A stretch of DNA of 64,000 nucleotides from Streptomyces specialis. Its GTDB lineage: Bacteria > Actinomycetota > Actinomycetes > Streptomycetales > Streptomycetaceae. A program made the position numbers and the translations under genes. Below, piece by piece: positions 56,917 to 64,000 of this stretch (position 1 is the first letter of the stretch; each line of letters begins with the position of its first letter). The notes under the pieces were generated by a model, which was not told the origin of the DNA, ran no database searches, and saw only the letters and a list, made by a program, of their open reading frames with translations. Location: the NCBI RefSeq assembly GCF_001493375.1, contig NZ_LN929763.1, positions 136,047 through 200,046 of the forward strand, given 5' to 3'.

Positions 56917-57018
56917 GGCCGCACGCTAACCCGCCGACCCGAGCCGGCACGAGCCCACCACCCGCCCCTCCCAGGCCGCGCAGCGGCGGAAGGAGCGGTG
57001 AGACTGGCGTGGTGTCGG

Positions 57019-58263
57019 TCAGGGCCGGCCGAGGCCGGTGAGGAGGTACTCGTCGAACTCGGCCACCGAGCGGTGGTCCCGGTAGGGGCTGAGTCGGGCG
57101 CGGACGTCGGTGACGGTGCGGAAGTTGCGCACCGAGCCGGTGGAGTTGGCGATCGTGGCGGCGTGGGTGAGTACGGTGATGGCTTGGTCGAGGTCCTTGG
57201 TGGCGAGGTGAGCGCGGGCGGCGGCGACGTGGAGTTCGGCCGAGCCGCGGACCATGATGCCGGGCCACTGGGCCTGGGCGTCGGTGGCGGCTGCCAGGGC
57301 GGGCCGGGGTTCGCCGAGCTGGTTTCGGGTGTGCGCGCTCCACTTGCTGAGTTCTGAGGCGTCGAGGTAGCCGATGTAGACGGGCTTGGCTCCGTCGTCG
57401 GCCTGGGGCAGCAGGGACCAGGCGGCGTCGAGGTCGGCGTACGCCGCGTCGGGGTGGTCGACGGTGGCGTGGTGGTAACCGCGGACGGCGTGGAGCCAGG
57501 ACCGCACGGCCGGGTGCGCGCTGGAACCGGCGGTGCGGACCGCGGCGTCGGCGAGGTTCAGCGCGTCGTGGTGCCGGCCGAGTACGCCCATAACGCGGCT
57601 GGCCTGGCCGATATTGTTGGCGGCGGCGCTGATGTCTCCGGCCTCTGCGGCCAGCCCGGCGGCCTCCCGGAAACCCCGGTGTGCGGTGCTGTACTGGCCG
57701 ATGTCGAACCGGGCGAAGGCGACCAGGCCGGCCGTGGTGGAGGCCAGCGCGGCGATGCGGCTGCGTTCCGCCCCCGGGGGGGTCGCGTGATACCAGGTCA
57801 TCACGTTGTCGTGATGGTCCAAGGTCAGCTCGAAGCTTCCGGGGGCGCCTCGCAGGTTTCCCAGGCGGCCGATGGCTTCGTGCAGTTCGTAGTGGGCGGC
57901 CAGGCGTTCAGATCCGCCGCCGGGCAGCGAGGGGAACGCGGCCAGTCCCGTAGCGGCTGTTGTCGCGGTGGTGGTGAGGAGGAAGTCGCGGCGTCGCAAG
58001 AGGTCATCCCACAGTCGGAGGGTCTCCTCCAGGACGGGGGAGACCTCGGGGCCGTTGTCGTGCTCGTCGGGCCGGTACGCAGCCAGCAACTGCCCCCCGG
58101 CACCAAGAGCTTCGTCCAGAGCCTGCACGAGTTCCCGGTAGGGGCTCCTTCGCCCGGTCTCCAGGTCGTGCAGGTAGCTCTTGCTGAAGGAGGTCAGTCC
58201 GGCCAGCGAGCGCAGTGACCGAGTGCCGCGCAACCGGCGCAGGGTCTGACCGAACGTCTCCAT
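57019..58263 (-). CDS. XRE-TPR regulator
   Basis: A 414-residue XRE-TPR protein. The HTH is TLRRLRGTRSLRSLAGLTSF, SKSYLHDLETGRRSPYRELV (about 6-48); the linker LRRRDFLLTTTATTAATGLA follows, then TPR helices (DISAAANNIGQASRVMGVLG, KDLDQAITVLTHAATIANST). GGAGGA lies upstream of ATG 58263. The divergent control region (58264-58583) carries a perfect 7-bp inverted repeat, a likely operator. Confidence 0.87.
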   Translation of the reverse strand: METFGQTLRRLRGTRSLRSLAGLTSFSKSYLHDLETGRRSPYRELVQALDEALGAGGQLLAAYRPDEHDNGPEVSPVLEETLRLWDDLLRRRDFLLTTTATTAATGLAAFPSLPGGGSERLAAHYELHEAIGRLGNLRGAPGSFELTLDHHDNVMTWYHATPPGAERSRIAALASTTAGLVAFARFDIGQYSTAHRGFREAAGLAAEAGDISAAANNIGQASRVMGVLGRHHDALNLADAAVRTAGSSAHPAVRSWLHAVRGYHHATVDHPDAAYADLDAAWSLLPQADDGAKPVYIGYLDASELSKWSAHTRNQLGEPRPALAAATDAQAQWPGIMVRGSAELHVAAARAHLATKDLDQAITVLTHAATIANSTGSVRNFRTVTDVRARLSPYRDHRSVAEFDEYLLTGLGRP

Positions 58264-58583
58264 TTAAAGTTCCTCCCCGAGTTTACGGACATCATGCGGA
58301 CACCGCCACGGCGCTTGCCGCTCGCCCGTCACGCCTGGTCACAGGGGTTAACCGGACCTTCATGGGCTGCTGCCTGATCCGGCGCGACCGGCTGGAGCCG
58401 CGGACTTGTGCGGACACCAGAAAGCTTCGCCTGGCTGAGAGTAGTCGTAAAACTACTCCTGTGTGGCCCTGATCAGGGCAGACGCGGAACGCGCGAGCGA
58501 CCGCGGCGGGGCAGTGCCGTCTCCGGCTGGGTAGGAGACCGTCGCCCCGGCTCACTCGTCATCCCCAACGCCGGAGAAAGAAC
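58264..58583. other. Divergent control region
   Basis: No gene here. It holds a palindrome at 58439-58458 and a less GC-rich stretch around 58430-58470, likely to contain the promoter and operator for the XRE-TPR gene and/or the small membrane gene at 58584. Confidence 0.55.
58439..58458. promoter_or_regulatory. Perfect inverted repeat, candidate operator
   Basis: GAGTAGT (58439-58445), CGTAAA, ACTACTC (58452-58458). It lies between two divergent genes, one an XRE regulator, as expected for an HTH operator. Confidence 0.6.
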
Positions 58584-58832
58584 ATGGCCGTTCGCCACTC
58601 CGTTCCCACTCGTCCCCGAACCGTGCCGCCTCCTACCGGCCGGGCCGCGCCCCCGGTACCCGGGCGCGGGGTGACCGCGCGGCGGGCGGCGCCGGCCCGC
58701 CGGTACTGGCCGGCGGTGACGCTGGGCCTGCTGATGGCGGCGGCCATCGGGTGGTGCCTGGTCCGGCCACTGGCCGGGCTGGCTGTCACCGGCGCGGTGC
58801 CGTCCGTCCCGGAGGGGTGGTGGGGGCGGTGA
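58584..58832 (+). CDS. Small membrane protein
   Basis: An 82-residue basic protein with one hydrophobic segment (YWPAVTLGLLMAAAIGWCLV, about 41-60) and a Pro/Arg-rich N-terminus. GGAG precedes the ATG. The ATPase gene follows by about 31 bases. No family was recognised. Confidence 0.6.
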   Translation: MAVRHSVPTRPRTVPPPTGRAAPPVPGRGVTARRAAPARRYWPAVTLGLLMAAAIGWCLVRPLAGLAVTGAVPSVPEGWWGR

Positions 58833-58863
58833 GGGAGCGTCTTTACACGTCTCCGAGGCCACG

Positions 58864-59451
58864 GTGGTGCGCCAGGGGGTGTGGCAGTGGCAGGCGCCGC
58901 GCGGTGCGCGGGCGCCGGGTGCGGCGCGGGCGGGTGTGCGTGCGGCGCTCACGCTGCTGGGCGTGGCCGGGGACGTGGTGGACGATGCGGAGCTGGTGAC
59001 CAGCGAGCTGGTCACGAACGCGGTCGTCCACGGCGCCGGCGAGGTGGTGCGGGCGGAACTGACGGCCGGCGGGGACATGCTGCGGCTGGTGGTGGACCAC
59101 GGGTCGCCGGGCCGGGCGCACCTGCACCACGCCGGGCCGGAAGAGGAGCACGGCCGGGGGCTGGCGATCGTGGCCAGGCTGTGCCGGGAGTGGGGTGCGG
59201 AAGCGGGCAGGACGTGGTGTGTGCTGGCGGTGCCGCCCGGCGGCCCGGGCCCGGAGCACGATCTGCGCCGCGCCGGTCTGGACGCGGCCGTGCCGCGTCA
59301 CCCGCGTGCGGTGTCCGCGGGGTGCCCGGCGCCCGCCCCGGCTCCGGGTACGGGTGATACGGCACGGCCGCCCGGCGTCGCGCGGGCCCGGCTGCGCGGG
59401 ACGCGACGGATGGTCCCGGCGCCCGCCGGGCCGGGGCCGGCGGGTTCCTGA
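58864..59451 (+). CDS. HATPase_c (RsbW-like) ATP-binding protein
   Basis: A 195-residue protein whose first 130 residues match the anti-sigma/serine kinase type HATPase domain: DAELVTSELVTNAVVHGAG (N box) and HGRGLAIVARLCREWG (G box), with DHGSPGR between. The C-terminal 65 residues are Pro/Ala-rich and disordered. Streptomyces has many such proteins linked to development or signalling. GTG at 58864 is a best guess; no SD is clear. Confidence 0.82.
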   Translation: MVRQGVWQWQAPRGARAPGAARAGVRAALTLLGVAGDVVDDAELVTSELVTNAVVHGAGEVVRAELTAGGDMLRLVVDHGSPGRAHLHHAGPEEEHGRGLAIVARLCREWGAEAGRTWCVLAVPPGGPGPEHDLRRAGLDAAVPRHPRAVSAGCPAPAPAPGTGDTARPPGVARARLRGTRRMVPAPAGPGPAGS

Positions 59452-59637
59452 GCCAGGCCGCCGGGGTCCGCGCCTCCTCCTGCCCTCCCTCCCCCGGGCG
59501 GGACGGGGCGCGGCGGGCCCTCGACCCCGGCGGCCACCCCTCTTCTTCCTCTTCTTGTGTGCGGTGCCGGGTCCCGCACGGCCCCCCTTCCCCGTTCTTC
59601 TCTCTTCGCGTTGTTCTGCTGCCTGGAGTGCTTACGT

Positions 59638-60921
59638 ATGACGACTTCTGCTGTGGCGTGGCGGTTCGCGGACCTGCCGTCGGCGGTCACGGACATCCTT
59701 CGCAAGGCCGCGCTGCTGCCCGCCGTCTGGGTGGACGTGGCCGATGTCGTGGCGGTCTGCGCCCTGCCGGAGGCGCAGGTGCACCGCGCTGTGGAGCGTC
59801 TGGCCGACGCGGGGCTGATCGCCGAGGACAGCCGGCACGACGACCGGTTCGTGATCACTGCCGCGGCCCGTGAGCTGCTGGCGGACGACCCGCGGGCGCT
59901 GTCGCAGCGGGAGTGTGCCGGTACGCGCAGCCGCTGGTACGCGTGGCTGGTGCGGTCCGCGACGATGGCGCAGGGGGCGGTGTCTCCGGCGCGGCGGGTG
60001 ACCCGGCTGGCGCGGGAGTACCGCTACGCCGCCGGTTTCACGGTGCCGTTCACCGGGGGCTGGGCGGCGTGGGCCTGGCTGGATGAGCGGCAGCGCACGC
60101 TGGAGGCGACGATCCGGGCGGCAGCCGCCGACGAACTGCTGACGGTGGTGTGGCAGCTCACGGACGCGATCTCGCCGCTGGCGCGCACCTGGCGGGACCC
60201 GGCGTCGTGGGTGGAGGGCCACACGCTGGCGGTGGAAGCGGCCACCGCGTGCGGGGACCCCAGGGCGGCGATGGTCCTGGGTGTCCGGCGGGGCGGCGGG
60301 CTGGCCGCGACAGGCGAGACCGGCGAGGCGGTCGCGGTGCTGGAGGCGCTGCGGGCGCGGGCCGCACGCGCCCGGGATGTCGCCATCCAGGCCCAGGCAG
60401 GGCAGGAACTGGCCGGCGTGCATGCCCGCCGGCACGGCCCGCCGTCCGGCCGGGAACAGGCGTGGATCTGCCTGGCCGAGGCGATCCGGCTGTGGGAGGG
60501 GGCCGGCGACCAGTGGGCCGCCGGCCTGGCCCGGTACGAGCTGGGCGTGCTGGAACTCGCGATGGGCAACCCGGGCGGGGCACAGGACGCGTTGTCGCGA
60601 GCGCGGACCGCGCTGGAGGACCAGGGCGATGCCCGCTCGGCCGCCTGGGCGCTGGCCCACCTGGGGCTGGCCGTGGCGCGCGGCGGCCGGCCGGCCGCCG
60701 GTGAGGAGCGGATGCTGCTGGCGCAGCGGGAGTTCACGGCCGGTGGTGACCGGGCCGGGGTCGTGGTCTGCCTGCGGATGCGCGCGGCGGCCTTCCGCGA
60801 GCGGGGCCGCGACGCCGAGGCCCTGCGCCTGCTCCAGCGGGCGGCACGGATCACCGGGACGGCGCCGGACTCGCCCCAGGCCCGGCGGATCGAGGACCAC
60901 AGCCCCGGCGGGACCGGGTGA
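59638..60921 (+). CDS. Winged-helix/TPR protein 1
   Basis: A 427-residue protein with an N-terminal winged-helix-like domain (VTDILRKAALLPAVWVDVAD, AVERLADAGLIAE, about 15-75), a linker, and TPR helices in the last 230 residues (QAWICLAEAIRLWEGAGDQW, AAWALAHLGLAVARGG). It resembles the C-terminal half of SARP/LuxR-type ATPases but has no Walker motifs. A CT-rich stretch (about 59535-59620) lies upstream of the ATG. Three related genes follow each other, see the next two entries. Confidence 0.7.
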   Translation: MTTSAVAWRFADLPSAVTDILRKAALLPAVWVDVADVVAVCALPEAQVHRAVERLADAGLIAEDSRHDDRFVITAAARELLADDPRALSQRECAGTRSRWYAWLVRSATMAQGAVSPARRVTRLAREYRYAAGFTVPFTGGWAAWAWLDERQRTLEATIRAAAADELLTVVWQLTDAISPLARTWRDPASWVEGHTLAVEAATACGDPRAAMVLGVRRGGGLAATGETGEAVAVLEALRARAARARDVAIQAQAGQELAGVHARRHGPPSGREQAWICLAEAIRLWEGAGDQWAAGLARYELGVLELAMGNPGGAQDALSRARTALEDQGDARSAAWALAHLGLAVARGGRPAAGEERMLLAQREFTAGGDRAGVVVCLRMRAAAFRERGRDAEALRLLQRAARITGTAPDSPQARRIEDHSPGGTG

Positions 60922-61037
60922 CCGCCCCTCACCGTTCCCGTTCCGGCGCCCCGCTGCCCCCAGGCGGCTCGCCCCTCCTTGTTCCCCCCTTTTCTTCGTT
61001 TCCGCGTGGCTGCTGTGCGCGGGGTGTGGAGTTGACG

Positions 61038-62324
61038 ATGAGTGATCTGGCCATGCGGACGAGCGTGGTGCCGTGGCAGGCCCAGGAGGTGTATCAGCGG
61101 CTGGGTGTGCTGCCCGACGGCGTGTGGGACCGGTGGGACGTCGCGGCGGTGTGCGGGCGGCACGCCGAGGACACCGGCCGGCTGCTGGGGCATCTGGTCG
61201 GGGCGGGGCTGGTCACGCAGTCCGGGGAGGCGTACGCGATCCCGCCCGGGCTGCGCGGGCACGCCCGGGACTGGGCGGGGAAGCTGCCGCCCGGGGGGCG
61301 GGAGATGGTGCTGCGGCGGTGGCGGGACTGGCTGCTGATGAACGCGACAGCCGCGCAGCGGCTGTTGTCGCCGGAGCCGGAGGTGTTCGGTCTGCCGCGT
61401 GAGTACCGGCATGTGCCGCCGGTCGAGCCGCGGATCGGCACGCCGTGGTCGGCGACGGTGTGGCTGGCGGAGCACCGTGCGGCGCTGGCCGACGCGGTCC
61501 ACGCCGCGCACGCCGCCGGGCTGCCGCAGGTGGTGTGGCAACTGGCCGACGCCCTGGGGCCGCTGGAGCTGTCCTGGGCGGAGCCGGAGGTGTGGGCGCG
61601 GATCCACGACCTGGCCGTGGAGGCGGCCGGGGCGTGCGGGCAGCCCCGGGCGGCGCGGGTGCTGCTGGTGCGGCGCGGTATCGGCTTCACGGCCACCGAC
61701 GGCCCCCCGGCGCTGACGCGGCCCGCGCCTCACGGCGCCCCCGACCTGGGGGTGATGGCGGGTCTTGAGGATCTGCACGAGGCGCTGGACCAGGCGTGCG
61801 CCGCGCGGGACGTACCGGTCCAGGCCGCGGCCCTGCGCGGGCTGGGCTTGGCCTACCACCAGGCTGGCGACACCGACGAGGCTGTCCGGTTCTTCCGCCG
61901 CGCGGTGGCGCTGTGGGAGCAGGACCAGCCGCAGCAGCCGCAGGCCCGCGAGACGACGGCATGGGCGTGGGCAGCGGCCCGGACTCGCGCGGATCTGGGC
62001 ATCGCGCTGCTGACCGGTGGCGCCAGCGTCGAGGCGCTGGAGGAACTGACCCGGGCGTGCCCGGCGTTGTGGCGGGCCGGTGATCTGCCGGGTGAGGCCA
62101 CCGGGCTGGCGGCCATGGCGTTCGCCCTGTCCTGGACCGGCAAGCGCGACCTGGCCTACGACGCGCTGGCGCGGGCCAAGAAGCGGTTCTCCGAACTCGG
62201 GGACGCGGTCGCCTTTGCGCGCTGCTCAGGTATGGGCCACGCCTTGCGGGCCGCCCCGGGAAGCGCGGAAGCGGCACGGGCCTACAGCACACAGTTCCTG
62301 CCTGCCGCCACCCGGATCCTGTGA
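61038..62324 (+). CDS. Winged-helix/TPR protein 2
   Basis: A 428-residue paralogue with RLGVLPDGVWDRWDVAAVCG, LLGHLVGAGLVTQSGEAYAI at the winged-helix end, the shared middle (RRWRDWLLMNATAAQRLLSP) and TPRs (AAALRGLGLAYHQAGDTDEA). No ATPase motif is present. The start is ATG 61038 with GGAG upstream. CT-rich sequence (about 60970-61015) precedes it, as with its neighbours. The role is unknown; tandem arrangement suggests a joint pathway. Confidence 0.7.
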   Translation: MSDLAMRTSVVPWQAQEVYQRLGVLPDGVWDRWDVAAVCGRHAEDTGRLLGHLVGAGLVTQSGEAYAIPPGLRGHARDWAGKLPPGGREMVLRRWRDWLLMNATAAQRLLSPEPEVFGLPREYRHVPPVEPRIGTPWSATVWLAEHRAALADAVHAAHAAGLPQVVWQLADALGPLELSWAEPEVWARIHDLAVEAAGACGQPRAARVLLVRRGIGFTATDGPPALTRPAPHGAPDLGVMAGLEDLHEALDQACAARDVPVQAAALRGLGLAYHQAGDTDEAVRFFRRAVALWEQDQPQQPQARETTAWAWAAARTRADLGIALLTGGASVEALEELTRACPALWRAGDLPGEATGLAAMAFALSWTGKRDLAYDALARAKKRFSELGDAVAFARCSGMGHALRAAPGSAEAARAYSTQFLPAATRIL

Positions 62325-62433
62325 CCCCGGCCTTTCACCGCCGACGCTCGGCGGCCCGCCGTCGCGCGGGAACCGGCCGCACCCCGGCCGACCACTTCTT
62401 CCTCTTTTTCCTTTGGTGCTTGGTGAGGTGCTG

Positions 62434-64000
62434 ATGGTGATGCTGATCCCTCCGACTTGGCCCCCCACGCGACTGGCCGACGCGTACGCGCGACTGCCGG
62501 AGGTGGTGGTCGACACCTGCCGGGCGCTGGCGGCGCTGCCGGCGGGGATGGACCTGTGGGACGCGCACGACCTGGGCGCGATCTGCGGCCGGGACGCGGA
62601 CAGGATCCGCGCGCACCTGGCGTGGCTGGAGTGGTGCCGGGTCGCCGTCCGGCACGAGCACCACGACCGCCACCACGTTCACCAGTGGTGGACGGTGGAC
62701 CACGCCGCCGCCCACGCCGCCGCGAACGCGGTCGCCGGCCCCCACCCCGGCCCCGAGGGCGAGAGGAAGGGGGACGTCGAGGGGCGCGGGGTGCGGGCGC
62801 GGGCCTACGGCAGGCTGCTGCGCGTCGCGGTCCAGCACCCTTCACCCTCTCTTCCCGCTGGAGAATTCTTCGTGACGATGCACCAGACGCTCCAGGGTCT
62901 GCCGTCCGGGGCCCGCACCACGCTCGCCGCCCTGGCCGCCCTGCCGCCCGGCACTGTGGCCGACGCGCTGGACATGGCGGTCGTCCGCGACTTGCCTCTT
63001 GAGGAGACCGGCTGCCATCTGGCCCTGCTGGCCGCCCGCGAACTGCTCGAACCTGCCCAGACCACCCAGGGCGCGGCCGGGCCGTTCCGGGTCGCCGGCA
63101 CCGTTCGCGGCGCCGTCGCGGGGGCGAGCGCCTGCCCCGACCGCGACCCCCGGCTCCTGCGGCTGCGCCGCTGGGCGGACTGGCTCCTCATGGCGGCCAC
63201 TGTGATCGACCGCGAGGTCACTCCCAGCCACCACGCCCACTACCCCCACCGCGACTACCAGCACCCGCCCCGGGTACCGGACGGCGTCGAGCTGCCCTTC
63301 GCCGGTACCGAAGCGGCGGCGGTCGCGTGGCTGACGCCGCGCCAGGACAGCATGGCCGCGGCCGTGCGCGCCGTCCACGCCGCCGGGTGGCACCCCCTGA
63401 CCGTCCAGTTCACCGTCTCCCTGTGGCCGATGTGGCACCGCCTGCGCCCCTCCGCGGCATGGACCGGGTGCCACGAGCTGGCGCTGGCCTCCGCCCGCCG
63501 GGCCGGTGACGCGGCCGGCGAGCGGATCGTGCTGAGCACCCTGGCCGTCGCGCTGCGCTCCACCGGCCGGCACCAGGAAGCCATCGACGCCTACAAGCAG
63601 GTCCGCGCCATGGCCGCGAAGGCCGGCGACCTGCGCATGCAGGCCCAGGCCCTCAACGGGATAGGCCACGCCCTGACCGAGGCCGGCCAGTACGACCAGG
63701 CACTGTCACCGCTGAAAGCCGCACTGCTCATCCGCCAGGAGACCGGCTACGCCCGCGGCGTGGGCCTGACCACGCTGCTGCTGGGCCGCGCCCGCGCCGG
63801 CCTGGAGGACTACCTGCCCGCCGCCAACCTGCTCGAAGAGGCCCGCGACCGGCTCGCCGCCGTCCCCGACCCCTACGACGCCGCGCGCGCCCTGATGCAC
63901 CTGGGCCACGTCAGCGGGCTGATGGGCCACCACGACCAGGCCCGCGACCATCTCGACCGGGCCGCGGGCGAGTTCCAGGCCCTGGGCCAGCACCACGGCC
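62434..64000 (+). CDS. Winged-helix/TPR protein 3, runs off the window
   Basis: An open frame from ATG 62434 (GAGGTG upstream) to the window end, at least 522 residues. It has two winged-helix-like domains in line: ALPAGMDLWDAHDLGAICGR (about 34-53), and, after a linker, TTLAALAALPPGTVADALDM; the shared middle (RRWADWLLMAATVIDREVTP) and TPRs (TGRHQEAIDAYKQVRAMAAK) follow. The second domain has its own start-like GTG/ATG near 62871-62880, also after CT-rich DNA, so two genes may be fused, or a stop may have been lost. The 3' end is outside the window. Confidence 0.62.
   Translation, partial: MVMLIPPTWPPTRLADAYARLPEVVVDTCRALAALPAGMDLWDAHDLGAICGRDADRIRAHLAWLEWCRVAVRHEHHDRHHVHQWWTVDHAAAHAAANAVAGPHPGPEGERKGDVEGRGVRARAYGRLLRVAVQHPSPSLPAGEFFVTMHQTLQGLPSGARTTLAALAALPPGTVADALDMAVVRDLPLEETGCHLALLAARELLEPAQTTQGAAGPFRVAGTVRGAVAGASACPDRDPRLLRLRRWADWLLMAATVIDREVTPSHHAHYPHRDYQHPPRVPDGVELPFAGTEAAAVAWLTPRQDSMAAAVRAVHAAGWHPLTVQFTVSLWPMWHRLRPSAAWTGCHELALASARRAGDAAGERIVLSTLAVALRSTGRHQEAIDAYKQVRAMAAKAGDLRMQAQALNGIGHALTEAGQYDQALSPLKAALLIRQETGYARGVGLTTLLLGRARAGLEDYLPAANLLEEARDRLAAVPDPYDAARALMHLGHVSGLMGHHDQARDHLDRAAGEFQALGQHHG

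Overview
The window looks like an accessory stretch of a Streptomyces (or close relative) genome or large plasmid. GC is very high, third positions are almost all G or C, starts are often GTG, and several families are typical of streptomycete mobile elements: WhiB, DUF317, DUF2637, DUF4913, an SCO6880-like transfer protein, XRE regulators with TPR domains, and an ImmA/MAB_1171c/P450 cassette. All calls come from reading the sequence; no database search was run.

Region by region. (1) 59-955: a CRISPR array of 14 repeats of 30 nt, with no cas gene in view. (2) 1335-7326, leftward: relaxase, MobC, DUF2637 membrane protein, WhiB, DnaC-like loader and primosomal initiator, joined by stop/start overlaps, so this is the mobilisation/replication module. 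(3) 7935-11972, rightward: XRE regulator, ImmA-like metallopeptidase, MAB_1171c-type membrane protein, cytochrome P450 and a zinc-ribbon protein. (4) 12273-16403: an N-terminally truncated alpha/beta hydrolase coupled to a caspase-NTPase-WD40 protein that the assembly shows in three pieces, followed by a dead dienelactone hydrolase. (5) 17600-32318, leftward: two DUF317 proteins, a double winged-helix regulator, DUF4913, a C5 DNA methyltransferase, a PP-loop protein, and a VirD4/VirB4-type conjugation apparatus ending in an NlpC/P60 wall hydrolase. (6) 32873-39014, rightward: an adenine/N4-type DNA methyltransferase and two defence-like units, a dual-OB + DUF488 + DUF488 operon of lower GC and a Septu-like ATPase + HNH pair. 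(7) 39733-45332, leftward: a radical SAM protein, an NB-ARC/TPR ATPase with an amyloid-like N-terminal motif, a TPR protein and a membrane protein. (8) 45642-64000: mixed accessory genes, including two pentapeptide-repeat proteins, DUF1266, an HD-domain protein, two XRE-TPR regulators, a histidine-kinase-like ATPase, and three tandem winged-helix/TPR genes, the last running off the end.

The most important caution is that the assembly contains Illumina Nextera adapter sequence at four places (about 14087-14236, 15241-15346, 17434-17600 with a poly-G run, and 52588-52691). Two carry an exact index-like octamer AGAGGATA and one a 6/8 match to it. Genes touching them are broken by artefact, and the long-range order across them is not proven. 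The WD40, DUF317 and DUF1266 genes should not be read as naturally truncated.

Working together: regions 2 and 5 could make one self-transmissible element (relaxase + MobC, coupling ATPase, VirB4, channel proteins, wall hydrolase, methyltransferases). Regions 1, 4, 6 and 7 look like cargo for conflict with phages and plasmids. The least described candidate systems are the dual-OB/DUF488/DUF488 operon, the NB-ARC/amyloid-motif ATPase beside a radical SAM enzyme, and the tandem winged-helix/TPR cluster with CT-rich leaders.
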